Part shown: piece by piece, positions 1 through 12,900 of the stretch
Layout: each line of letters begins with the position of its first letter
How positions within the stretch are numbered: position 1 is the first letter of the stretch
Assembly (NCBI GenBank): GCA_963965975.1
Contig: OZ014416.1
Location: 3,968,001 to 4,032,000, forward strand
DNA: 64,000 nucleotides
Source: Xestospongia bergquistia
Lineage: Eukaryota; Porifera; Demospongiae; Haplosclerida; Petrosiidae
Direction: 5' to 3'
The notes under the pieces: generated by a model
What the model was told of the DNA's origin: nothing
Databases searched by the model: none
The model's input: the letters and a program-made list of their open reading frames with translations, nothing else
Position numbers and translations under genes: made by a program

Positions 1-1080
1 GCTCAGTCTAAAGGACTCTATGGCACTAACTAAGTGAACAGCTATTAACAGTTTAGTAAGTTAGTTTGCATTAACGCTCTAAAGTCTTTAAAATAAAGAC
101 TTTAGAAGGTTTAGACTATTCAGAGAAGTTTATAAAGTAAAATGCTAAGTCTAAAGGACTTTATGGCTCTAACTAAATAAACAGCTATTAACAGTTTAGT
201 AAGTTAGTTTGCATTAACGCTCTAAAGTCTTTAAGTTAAAGACTTTAGAAGATTAAGACTATTGAGAGTAGTTTATATAGTAAACTGTTTAGTCTAAAGG
301 ACTTTATGGCACTAACTAAGTAAACAGCTATTAACAGTTTAGTAAGTTAGTTCGCATTAACGCTATAAAGTCTTTATGTTAAAGACGTCAGAAGGTTTAG
401 ACTATTGAGAGAAGTTTATAAAGTAAACTGCTCAGTCTAAAGGACTTTATCGCACTAACTAAATAAACAGCTATTAACAGTTTAGTAAGTTAGTTTGCAT
501 TAGCGCTCTAAAGTCTTTAAGTTAAAGACTTTAGAAGGTTTAGACTATTGAGAGACTTTATAAAGTAAACGGCTTAGTCTAAAGGACTTTAAGGCTCTAA
601 CTAAATAAAAAGCTATTAACAGTTCAGAAAGTTAGTTTGCATTAACGCTCTAAACTCTTTAAGTTAAAGACTTTAGAAGGTTTAGACAATTGACAGAAGT
701 TCAAAAAGTAAACTGCTTAGTCTAAAAAACTTTATGGCACTAATTAAAGAAACAGCTATTAACAGTTTAGTAAGTTTGTTGGCATTAACGCTCTAAAGTC
801 TTTAAGTTAAAGACTTTAGAAGGTTTAGGCTATTCAGACAACTTTATAAAGTAAACTGCTTAGTCTAAAGGACTTTATGGCACTAACTAAATAAACAGCT
901 ATTAACAGTTTAGTAAGTTAGTTTGCATTAACGCAATAAAGTCTTTAAGATAAAGACTTTAGAAGGTTTAGACTATTGAGAGAAGTTTATAAAGTAAACA
1001 GCTCAGTCTAAAGGACTTTATGGCACTAACTAAATAAACAGCTATTAACAGTTTAGTAAGCTAGTTTGCATTAACGATCT

Positions 1081-2490
1081 AAAGTCTTTAAGATAAAGAC
1101 TTTAAAAGGTTTAGAATATTCAGAGGAGTTTTCAAAGTAAACTGCTTAGTCTAAAGGACACTATGGCACTAACTAAATAAACAGCTATTAACAGTTTAGT
1201 AAGTTAGTTTGCATTAACGCTCTAAAGTCTTTAAGTTAAAGACTTTAGAAGGTTTAGAGTATTCAGAGAAGTTTATGAAGGAAACTGCTCAGTCTAAAGG
1301 ACTTTATGGCACTAACTAAATAAACCGCTATTAACAGTTGAGTAAGTTAGTTTGCATTAACGCAATAAAGTCTTTAAGTTAAAGACTTTAGAAGGTTTAG
1401 ACTATTGAGAGAAGTTTGTAAGTAAAATGCTCAGTCTAAAGGACTTTATGGCACTAACTAAATTAACAGCTATTAACAGTTTAGTAAGTTAGTTTGTATT
1501 AACGCTCTAAAGTCTTTAAGTTCAATACTTTAGAAGATTAAGACTATTGAGAGAAGTTTATAAAATAAACTGTTTAGTCTAAAGGACTTTATGGCTCTAA
1601 CTAAGTAAGCAGCTATTAACAGTTTAGTAAGTTAGTTTGCATTAACGCTATAAAGTGTTTATGTTAAAGACTTCAGAAGGTTTAGACTATTGAGAGAAGT
1701 TTATAAAGTAAACTGCTCAGTCTAAAGGACTTTATGGCACTAAGTTAATAAACAGCTATTAAGAGTTTAGTAAGTTAGTTTGCATTAGTGCTCTAAAGTC
1801 TTTAAGTTAAAGACTTTAGAAGGCTTAGACTATTGAGAGAGTTTATAAAGTAAACGGCTTAGTCTAAAGGACCTTAAAGCTCTAACTAAATAAACAGCTA
1901 TTAACAGTTGGGAAAGTTAGTTTGCATTAACGCTCTAAACTCTTTCAGTTAAAGCCTTTAGAAGGTTTAGACAATTGCGTGAAGTTTAAAAAGTAAACTG
2001 CTTAGTCTAAAGGACTTTATGGCACTAACTAAATAAACAGCTATTAACAGTTTAGTAAGTTTGTTTCCATTAACGCTCCAAAGTCTTTAAGTTAAAGACT
2101 TTAGAAGGTTTAGACTATTCAGAGAAGTTTATAAAGTAAACTGCTTAGTCTAAAGGACTTTATGGCACTAACTAAATAAACAGCTATTAACAGTTTAGTA
2201 AGTTAGTTTGCATTAACGCTATAAAGTCTTTATGTTAAAGACTTTAGAAGGTTTAGACTATTGAGAGAAGTTTATAAAATAAACTGCTCAGTCTAAAGGA
2301 CTTTATGGCATTAACTAAGTAAACAGCTATTAACAGTTTAGTAAGTTAGTTTGCATTAACGCTCTAAAGTCTTTAAGATAAAGACTTTAGAAGGTTTAGA
2401 CTATTGACAGAAGTTTATCAAGTAAACTGCTCAGTCTAAAGGACTTTATGGCACTAACTAAATAAACAGCTATTTACAGTTTAGTAAGTT
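1081..2490 (+). repeat. Higher-order satellite block, copy A
   Basis: A run of about ten 143-bp units with private variants that recur in the same order about 4.43 kb (31 units) downstream at 5513-6920. Shared markers include AACAGTTGAGTAAG (1333 and 5764), TTCAATACTTTAG (1521 and 5953) and CAGTTGGGAAAG (1916 and 6338). This shows amplification of multi-unit blocks rather than of single monomers. Confidence 0.9.
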
Positions 2491-5400
2491 AGTTTGCATT
2501 AACGCTCTAAAGTCTTTAAGTTAAAGACTTTAGAAGGTTTAGACTATTCAGAGTAGTTTACAAAGTAAACTGCTTAGTCTAAAGGACTTTATGGCACTAA
2601 CTAAATAAACAGCTTTTAACAGTTTAGTAAGTTAGTTTGCGTTAACGCTCTAAACTCTTTAAGTTAAAGACTTTAGAAGGTTTAGAGTATTCAGAGAAGT
2701 TTACAAAGTAAACTGCTCAGTCTAAAGGACTTTATGGCACTAACTAAATAAACAGCTATTAACAGTTTAGTAAGTTAGTTTGCATTATCGCAATAAAGTC
2801 TTTAAGTTAAAGACTTTAGTAGGTATAGACTATTGAGAGAAGTTTATAAAGTAAACTGCTCAGTCTAAAGGACTTTATGGCACTAACTAAGTAAACAGCT
2901 ATTAACAGTTTAGTAAGTTAGTTTGCATTAACGCTCTAATGTCTTTAAGATAAAGACTTTAGAATGTTTAGGCTATTGAGAGAAGTTTATAAAGTAAACT
3001 GTTCAGTGTAAAGGACTTTATGGCACTAACTAAATAAACAGCTATTAACAGTTTAGTAAGTTAGTTTGCATTAACGCTCTAAAGTCTTTAAGTTAAAGAC
3101 TTTAGAAGGTTTAGACTATTAAGAGAAGTTTATAAAGTAGACTGCTCAGTCTAAAGGACTTTATGGCACTAACTAAATAAACAGCTATTAACAGTTTAGT
3201 AAGTTAGTTTGCATTAACGCTCTAAAGTCTTTAAGTTAAAGACGTTAGAAGGTTTAGACTATTGAGAAAAGTTTATAAAGTAAACAGCTCAGTCTAAAGG
3301 ACTTTATGGCACTAACTAAATATACAGCTATTAACAGTTTAGTAAGTTAGTTTGCATTAACGCTCTAAAGTCTTTAAGTTAAAGACTTTAGAAGGTTTAG
3401 ACTATTCAGAGAAGTTTATAAAGTAAATTGCTTAGTCTAAGGGACTTTATTGCACTCACTAAATAAACAGCTATTAACAGTTTAGTAAGTTCGTTTCCAT
3501 TAACGCTCTAAAGTCTTTAAGTTAAAGACTTTAGAAGGTTTAGACTATTGAGAAAAGTTTATAAAGTAAACTGCTCAGTCTAAAGGACTTTATGGCACTA
3601 ACTAAATAAACAGCTATTAACAGTTTAGTAAGTTAGTTTGCATTAACGCTCTAAAGTCTTTAAGTTAAAGACTTTAGAAGGTTTAGACTATTGAGAAAAG
3701 TTTATAAAGTAAACTGCTCAGTCTAAAGGACTTTATGGCACTAACTAAATAAACAGCTATTAACAGTTTAGTAAGTTAGTTTGCATTAACGCTCTAAAGT
3801 CTTTAAGATAAAGACTTTAGAAAGTTTAGACTATTAATAGAAGTTTATAAAGTAAACTGCTAAGTCTAAAGGACTTTATGGCACTAACTAAATAAGCAGC
3901 TATTAACAGTTTAGTAAGTTCGTTTCCATTAACGCTCTAAAGTCTTTAAGTTAAAGACTTTAGAAGGTTTAGACTATTGAGAAAAGTTGATAAAGTAAAC
4001 TGCTCAGTCTAAAGGACTTTATGGCACTAACTAAATAAACAGCTATTAACAGTTTAGTAAGTTAGTTTGCATTAACGCAATAAAGTCTTTAAGTTAAAGA
4101 CTTTAGTATGTATAGACTATTGAGAGAAGTTTATAAAGTAAACTGCTTAGTCTAAAGGACTTTATGGCACTAATTAAGTAAACAGCTATTAACAGTTTAG
4201 TAAGTTAGTTTGCATTAACGCTCTAAAGTCTTTAAGATAAAGAGTTTAGAACGTTTAGATTATTGAGAGAAGTTTATAAAGTAAACTGCTTAGTCTAAAG
4301 GACTTTATGGCGCTAACGAAGTAAACAGCTATTAATAGTTTAGTAAGTTAGTTTGCATTAACGCTCTAAAGTCTTTAAGATAAAGACTTTAGAAAGTTTA
4401 GACTATTAATAGAAGTTTATAAAGTAAACTGCTAAGTCTAAAGGACTTTATGGCCCTAACTAAATAAGCAGCTATTAACAGTTTAGTAAGTTCGTTTCCA
4501 TTAACGCTCTAAAGTCTTTAAGTTAAAGACTTTAGAAGGTTTAGACTATTCAGAAAAGTTTATAAAGTAAACTGCTCAGTCTAAAGGACTTTATGGCGCT
4601 AACTAAATAAACAGCTATTAACAGTTTAGTAAGTTAGTTTGCATTAACGCAATAAAGTCTTTAAGTTAAAGACCTTAGTAGGTATAGACTATTGAGAGAA
4701 GTTTATAAAGTAAACTGCTAAGTCTAAAGGACTTTTTGCTACTAACTACATAAAGAGCTATTAACAGTTTAGTAAGTTAGTTTGCATTAACGCTCTAAAG
4801 TCTTTAAGTTAAAGACTTCAGAAGGTTTAGACTATTCAGAAAAGTTTATAAAGTAAACTGCTCAGTCTAAAGGACTTTATGGCACTAACTAAGTAAACAG
4901 CTATTAACAGTTTAGTAAGTTAGTTTGCATTAACGCTCTAATGTCTTTAAGATAAAGACTTTAGAATGTTTAGGCTATTGAGAGAAGTTTATAAAGTAAA
5001 CTGTTCAGTGTAAAGGACTTTATGGCACTAACTAAATAAACAGCTATTAACAGTTTAGTAAGTTAGTTTGCATTAACGCTCTAAAGTCTTTAAGTTAAAG
5101 ACTTTAGAAGGTTTAGACTATTAAGAGAAGTTTATTAAGTAAACTGCTTAGTCTAAAGGACTTTATGGCACTAACTAAATAAACAGCTATTAACAGTTTA
5201 GTAAGTTAGTTTGCATTAACGCTCTAAAGTCTTTATGTTAAAGACTTTCGAAGGTTTAGACTATTGAGAGAAGTTTATAAAGTAAACTGCTCACTCTAAA
5301 GGACTTTATGGCACTAACTAAGTAAACAGCTATTAACAGTTTAGTAAGTTAGTTTGCATTAACGCTCTAAAGTCTTTAAGATAAAGACTTTAGAAGGTTT

Positions 5401-5512
5401 AGACTATTGAGAGAAGTTTATAAAGTAAACTGCTCAGTCTCAAGGACTTTATGGCACTAACTAAATAAACAGCTATTAACAGTTTAGTAAGTTCGTTTTC
5501 ATTAACGCTCTA

Positions 5513-6920
5513 AAGTCTTCAAGATAAAGACTTTAAAAGGTTTAGAATATTCAGAGGAGTTTACAAAGTAAACTGCCTAGTCTAAAGGACACTATGGCAC
5601 TAACTAAATAAACAGCTATTAACAGTTTAGTAAGTTAGTTTGCATTAACGCTCTAAACTCTTTAAGTTGAAGACTTTAGAAGGTTTAGAGTATTCAGAGA
5701 AGTTTATGAAGTAAAGTGCTCAGTCTAAAGGACTTTATGGCACTAACTAAATAAACAGCTATTAACAGTTGAGTAAGTTAGTTTGCATTAACGCAATAAA
5801 GTCTTTAAGTTAAAGACTTTAGAAGGTTTAGACTATTGAGAGAAGTTTGTAAAGTAAAATGCTCAGTCTAAAGGACTTTATGGCACTAACTAAATTAACA
5901 GCTATTAACAGTTTAGTAAGTTAGTTTGTATTAACGCTCTAAAGTCTTTAAGTTCAATACTTTAGAAGATTAAGACTATTGAGAGAAGTTTATAAAATAA
6001 ACTGTTTAGTCTAAAGGACTTTATGGCACTAACTAAGTAAGCAGCTATTAACAGTTTAGTAAGTTAGTTTGCATTAACGCTATAAAGTGTTTATGTTAAA
6101 GACTTCAGAAGGTTTAGACTATTGAGAGAAGTTTATAAAGTAAACTGCTCAGTCTAAAGGACTTTATGGCACTAACTTAATAAACATCTATTAAGAGTTT
6201 AGTAAGTTAGTTTGCATTAGTGCTCTAAAGTCTTTAAGTTAAAGACTTTAGAAGGCTTAGACTATTGAGAGAGTTTATAAAGTAAACGGCTTAGTCTAAA
6301 GGACCTTAAAGCTCTAACTAAATAAACAGCTATTAACAGTTGGGAAAGTTAGATTGCATTAACGCTCTAAACTCTTTAAGTTAAAGCCTTTAGAAGGTTT
6401 AGACAATTGCGTGAAGTTTAAAAAGTAAACTGCTTAGTCTAAAGGACTTTATGGCACTAATTAAATAAACAGCTATTAACAGTTTAGTAAGTTTGTTTCC
6501 ATTAACGCTCTAAAGTCTTTAAGTTAAAGACTTTAGAAGGTTTAGACTATTCAGAGAAGTTTATAAAGTAAACTGCTTAGTCTAAAGGACTTTATGGCAC
6601 TAACTAAATAAACAGCTATTAACAGTTTAGTAAGTTAGTTTGCATTAACGCTATAAAGTCTTTATGTTAAAGACTTTAGAAGGTTTAGACTATTGAGAGA
6701 AGTTTATAAAGTAAACTGCTCAGTCTAAAGGACTTTATGGCACTAACTAAGTAAACAGCTATTAACAGTTTAGTAAGTTAGTTTGCATTAACGCTCTAAA
6801 GTCTTTAAGATAAAGACTTTAGAAGGTTTAGACTATTGACAGAAGTTTATAAAGTAAACTGCTCAGTCTAAAGGACTTTATGGCACTAACAAAATAAACA
6901 GCTATTTACAGTTTAGTAAG
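5513..6920 (+). repeat. Higher-order satellite block, copy B
   Basis: The second copy of the block at 1081-2490, with the same private variants in the same order. Part of it (about 6160-6440, including the TTGGGAAAG unit) is repeated again about 1000 bp (7 units) downstream at about 7160-7440. Divergence from copy A begins near 6950, where the flanking units no longer match. Confidence 0.88.
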
Positions 6921-9900
6921 TTAATTTGCATTAACGCTCTAAAGTCTTTAAGTTAAAGACGTTAGAAGGTTTAGACTATTGAGAAAAGTTTATAAAGTAA
7001 ACTGCTCAGTCTAAAGGACTTTATGGCACTAACTAAATATACAGCTATTAACAGTTTAGTAAGTTTGTTTCCATTAACGCAATAAAGTCTTTAAGTTAAA
7101 GACTTTAGAAGCTTTAGAGTATTCAGAGAAGTTTATAAAGTAAACTGCTCAGTCTAAAGGACTTTATGGCACTAACTTAATAAACATCTTTTAAGAGTTT
7201 AGTAAGTTAGTTTGCATTAGTGCTCTAAAGTCTTTAAGTTAAAGACTTTAGAAGGCTTAGACTATTGAGAGAGTTTATAAAGTAAACGGCTTAGTCTAAA
7301 GGACCTTAAAGCTCTAACTAAATAAACAGCTATTAACAGTTGGGAAAGTTAGTTTGCATTAACGCTCTAAACTCTTTAAGTTAAAGCCTTTAGAAGGTTT
7401 AGACAATTGCGTGAAGTTTAAAAAGTAAACTGCTTAGTCTAAAGGACTTTATGGCACTAACTAAATAAACAGCTATTAACAGTTTAGTAAGTTAGTTTGC
7501 ATTAACGCTATAAAGTCTTTATGTTAAAGACTTTAGAAGGTTTAGACTATTGAGAGAAGTTTATAAAGTAAACTGCTCAGTCTAAAGGACTTTATGGCAC
7601 TAACTAAGTAAACAGCTATTAACAGTTTAGTAAGTTAGTTTGCATTAACGCTCTAAAGTCTTTAAGATAAAGACTTTAGAAGGTTTAGACTATTGACAGA
7701 AGTTTATAAAGTAAACTGCTCAGTCTAAAGGACTTTATGGCACTAACTAAATAAACAGCTATTTACAGTTTAGTAAGTTAGTTTTCATTAACGCTCTAAA
7801 GTCTTTAAGTTAAAGACTTTAGAAGGTTTAGACTATTCAGAGGAGTTTACAAAGTAAACTGCTCAGTCTAAAGGACTTTATGGCACTAACTAAATAAACA
7901 GCTATTAACAGTTTAGTAAGTTAGTTTGCGTCAACGCTCTAAACTCTTTAAGTTAAAGACTTTAGAAGCTTTAGAGTATTCAGAGAAGTTTAGAAAGTAA
8001 ACTGCTCAGTCTAAAGGACTTTATGGCACTAACTAAATAAACAGCTATTAACAGTTTAGTAAGTTAGTTTGCATTATCGCAATAAAGGCTTTAAGTTAAA
8101 GACTTTAGTAGGTATAGACTATTGAGAGAAGTTTATAAAGTAAACTGCTAAGTCTAAAGGACTTTTTGCTACTAACTACATAAAGAGCTATTAACAGTTT
8201 AGTAAGTTAGTTTGCATTAACGCTCTAAAGTCTTTAAGTTAAAGACTTCAGAAGGTTTAGACTATTCAGAAAAGTTTATAAAGTAAACTGCTCAGTCTAA
8301 AGGACTTTTTGGCACTAACTAATTAAACAGCTATTAACAGTTTAGTAAGTTAGTTTGCATTAACGCTCTAATGTCTTTAAGATAAAGACTTTAGAATGTT
8401 TAGGCTATTGAGAGAAGATTATAAAGTAAACTGTTCAGTGTAAAGGACTTTATGGCACTAACTAAATAAACAGCTATTAACAGTTTAGTAAGTTAGTTTG
8501 CATTAACGCTCTAAAGTCTTTAAGTTAAAGACTTTAGAAGGTTTAGACTATTAAGAGAAGTTTATAAAGTAAACTGCTCAGTCTAAACTACTTTATGGCA
8601 CTAACTAAATAAACAGCTATTAACAGTTTAGTAAGTTAGTTTGCATTAACGCTCTAAAGTCTTTAAGATAAAGACGTTAGAAGGTTTAGACTATTGAGAA
8701 AAGTTTATAAAGTAAACTGCTCAGTTTAAAGGACTTTATGGCACTAACTAAATATACAGCTATTAACAGTTTAGTAAGTTTGTTTCCATTAACGCTCTAA
8801 AGTCTTTAAGTTAAAGACTTTAGAAGGTTTAGACTATTCAGAGAAGTTTATAAAGTAAACTGCTTAGTCTAAAGGACTTTATGGCACTAACTAAATAAAC
8901 AGCTATTAACAGTTTAGTAAGTTAGTTTGCATTAACGCTGTAAAGTCTTTATGTTAAAGACTTTAGAAGGTTTAGACTATTGAGAGAAGTTTATAAAGTA
9001 AACTGCTCAGTCTAAAGGACTTTATGGCACTAACTAAGTAAACAGCTATTAACAGTTTAGTAAGTTAGTTTGCATTAACGCTCTAAAGTCTTTAAGATAA
9101 AGACTTTAGAAGGTTTAGACTATTGACAGAAGTTTATAAAGTAAACTGCTCAGTCTAAAGGACTTTATGGCACTAACTAAATAAACAGCTATTTACAGTT
9201 TAGTAAGTTAGTTTGCATTAACGCTCTAAAGTCTTTAAGTTAAAGACTTTAGAAGGTTTAGACTATTCAGAGGAGTTTACAAAGTAAACTGCTTAGTCTA
9301 AAGGACTTTATGGCACTAACTAAATAAACAGCTATTAAGAGTTTAGTAAGTTAGTTTGCATTAACGCTATAAAGTCTTTAAGTTAAAGACTTTAGAAGGT
9401 TTAGACTATTGAGAGAAGTTTATAAAGTAAACTGCTTAGTCTAAAGGACTTTATGGCACTAATTAAGTAAACAGCTATTAACAGTTTAGTAAGTTAGTTT
9501 GCATTAACGCTCTAAAGTCTTTAAGATAAAGAGTTTAGAAGGTTTAGATTATTGAGAGAAGTTTATAAAGTAAACTGCTTAGTCTAAAGGACTTTATGGC
9601 ACTAACGAAGTAAACAGCTATTAACAGTTTAGTAGTTAGTTTGCATTAACGCTCTAAAGTCTTTAAGATAAAGACTTTAGAAAGTTTAGACTATTAATAG
9701 AAGTTTATAAAGTAAACTGCTAAGTCTAAAGGACTTTATGGCACTAATTAAATAAGCAGCTATTAACAGTTTAGTAAGTTCGTTTCCATTAACGCTCTAA
9801 AGTCTTTAAGTTAAAGACTTTAGAAGGTTTAGACTATTGAGAAAAGTTTATAAAGTAAACTGCTCAGTCTAAAGGACTTTATGGCACTAACTAAATAAAC

Positions 9901-12900
9901 AGCTATTAACAGTTTAGTAAGTTAGTTTGCATTAACGCAATAAAGTCTTTAAGTTAAAGACTTTAGTAGGTATAGACTATTGAGAGAAGTTTATAAAGTA
10001 AACTGCTAAGTCTAAAGGACTTTTTGCTACTAACTACATAAAGAGCTATTAACAGTTTAGTAAGTTAGTTTGCATTAACGCTCTAAAGTCTTTAAGTTAA
10101 AGACTTCAGAAGGTTTAGACTATTCAGAAAAGTTTATAAAGTAAACTGCTCAGTCTAAAGGACTTTATGGCACTAACTAAGTAAACAGCTATTAACAGTT
10201 TAGTAAGTTAGTTTGCATTAACGCTCTAATGTCTTTAACATAAAGACTTTAGAATGTTTAGGCTATTGAGAGAAGTTTATAAAGTAAACTGTTCAGTGTA
10301 AAGGACTTTATGGCACTAACTAAATAAACAGCTATTAACAGTTTAGTAAGTTAGTTTGCATTAACGCTCTAAAGTCTTTAAGTTAAAGACTTTAGAAGGT
10401 TTAGACTATTAAGAGAAGTTTATAAAGTAAACTGCTTAGTCTAAAGGACTTTATGGCACTAGCTAAATAAACAGCTATTAACAGTTTAGTAAGTTAGTTT
10501 GCATTAACGCTCTAAAGTCTTTATGTTAAAGACTTTAGAAGGTTTAGACTATTGAGAGAATTTTATAAAGTAAACTGCTCACTCTAAAGGACTTTCTGGC
10601 ACTAACTAAGTAAACAGCTATTAACAGTTTAGTAAGTTAGTTTGCATTAACGCTCTAAAGTCTTTAAGATAAAGACTATAGAAGGTTTAGACTATTGAGA
10701 GAAGTTTATAAAGTAAACTGCTCAGTCTAAAGGACTTTATGGCACTAACTAAATAAACAGCTATTAACAGTTTAGTAAGTTAGTTTGCATTAACGCTCTA
10801 AACTCTTTAAGTTAAAGACTTTAGAAGGTTTAGACTATTAAGAAAAGTTTATAAAGTAAACTCTTCAGTCTAAAGGACTTTATGGCACTAACTAAATAAA
10901 CAGCTATTAACAGTTTAGTAAGTTAGTTTGCATTAACGCTCTAAAGTCTTTAAGTTAAAGACGTTAGAAGGTTTAGACTATTGAGAGAAGTTTATAAAGT
11001 AAATTGCTTAGTCTAAGGGACTTTATTGCACTAACTAAATAAACAGCTATTAACAGTTTAGTAAGTTAGTTTTCATTAAAGCTCTAAAGTCTTTAAGATA
11101 AAGAGTTTAGAAGGTTTAGATTATTGAGAGAAGTTTATAAAGTAAACTGCTTAGTCTAAAGGACTTTATGGCACTAACGAAGTAAACAGCTATTAACAGT
11201 TTAATAAGTTAGTTTGCATTAACGCTCTAAAGTCTTTAAGATAAAGACTTTAGAAAGTTTAGACTATTGATAGAAGTTTATAAAGTAAACTGCTAAGTCT
11301 AAAGGACTTTATGGCACTAACTAAATAAGCAGCTATTAACAGTTTAGTAAGTTCGTTTCCATTAACGCTCTAAAGTCTTTAAGTTAAAGACTTTAGAAGG
11401 TTTACACTATTGAGAAAAGTTTATAAAGTAAACTGCTCAGTCTAAAGGACTTTATGGCACTAACTAAATAAACAGCTATTAACAGTTTAGTAAGTTAGTT
11501 TGCATTAACGCAATAAAGTCTTTAAGTTAAAGACTTTAGTAGGTATAGACTATTGAGAGAAGTTTATAAAGTAAACTGCTAAGTCTAAAGGACTTTTTGC
11601 TACTAACTACGTAAAGAGCTATTAACAGTTTAGTAAGTTAGTTTGCATTAACGCTCTAAAGTCTTTAAGTTAAAGACTTCAGAAGGTTTAGACTATTCAG
11701 AAAAGTTTATAAAGTAAACTGCTCAGTCTAAAGGACTTTATGGCACTAACTAAGTAAACAGCTATTAACAGTTTAGTAAGTTAGTTTGCATTAACGCTCT
11801 AATGTCTTTAAGATAAAGACTTTAGAATGTTTAGGCTATTGAGACAAGTTTATAAAGTAAACTGTTCAGTGTAAAGGACTTTACGGCACTAACTAAATAA
11901 ACAGCTATTAACAGTTTAGTAAGTTAGTTTGCATTAACGCTCTAAAGTCTTTAAGTTAAAGACTTTAGAAGGTTTAGACTCTTAAGAGAAGTTTATAAAG
12001 TAAACTGCTCAGTCTAAAGGACTTTATGGCACTAACTAAATAAACAGCTATTAACAGTTTAGTAAGTTAGTTTGCATTAACGCTCTAAAGTCTTTAAGTT
12101 AAAGACTTTAGAAGGTTTAGACTATTCAGAGAAGTTTATAAAGTAAATTGCTTAGTCTAAGGGACTTTATTGCACTAACTAAATAAACAGCTATTAACAG
12201 TTTAGTAAGTTAGTTTGCATTAACGCTATAAAGTCTTTAAGTTAAAGACTTTAGAAGCTTTAGACTATTGAGAGAAGTTTATAAAGTAAACTGCTTAGTC
12301 TAAAGGACTTTGTGGCACTAATTAAGTAAAAGGCTATTAACAGTTTAGTAAGTTAGTTTGCATTAACGCTCTAAAGTCTTTAAGATAAAGACTTTAGAAG
12401 GTTTAGATTATTGAGAGAAGTTTATAAAGTAAACTGCTTAGTCTAAAGGACTTTATGGCACTAACGAAGTAAACAGCTATTAACAGTTTAGTAAATTAGT
12501 TTGCATTAACGCTCTAAAGTCTTTAAGATAAAGACTTTAGAAAGTTTAGACTATTGATAGAAGTTTATAAAGTAAACTGCTCAGTCTAAAGGACTTTATG
12601 GCACTAACTAAATAAGCAGGTATTAACAGTTTAGTAAGTTCGTTTCCATTAACGCTCTAAAGTCTTTAGGTTAAAGACTTTAGAAGGTTTAGACTATTGA
12701 GAAAAGTTTATAAAGTAAACTGCTCAGTCTAAAGGACTTTATGGCACTAACAAACTAAACAGCGATTAACAGTTTAGTAAGTTAGTTTGCATTAACGCAA
12801 TAATGTCTTTAAGATAAAGACTTTAGAATGTTTAGGCTATTGAGAGATGTTTATAAAGTAAACTGTTCAGTGTAAAGGACTTTATGGCACTAACTAAATA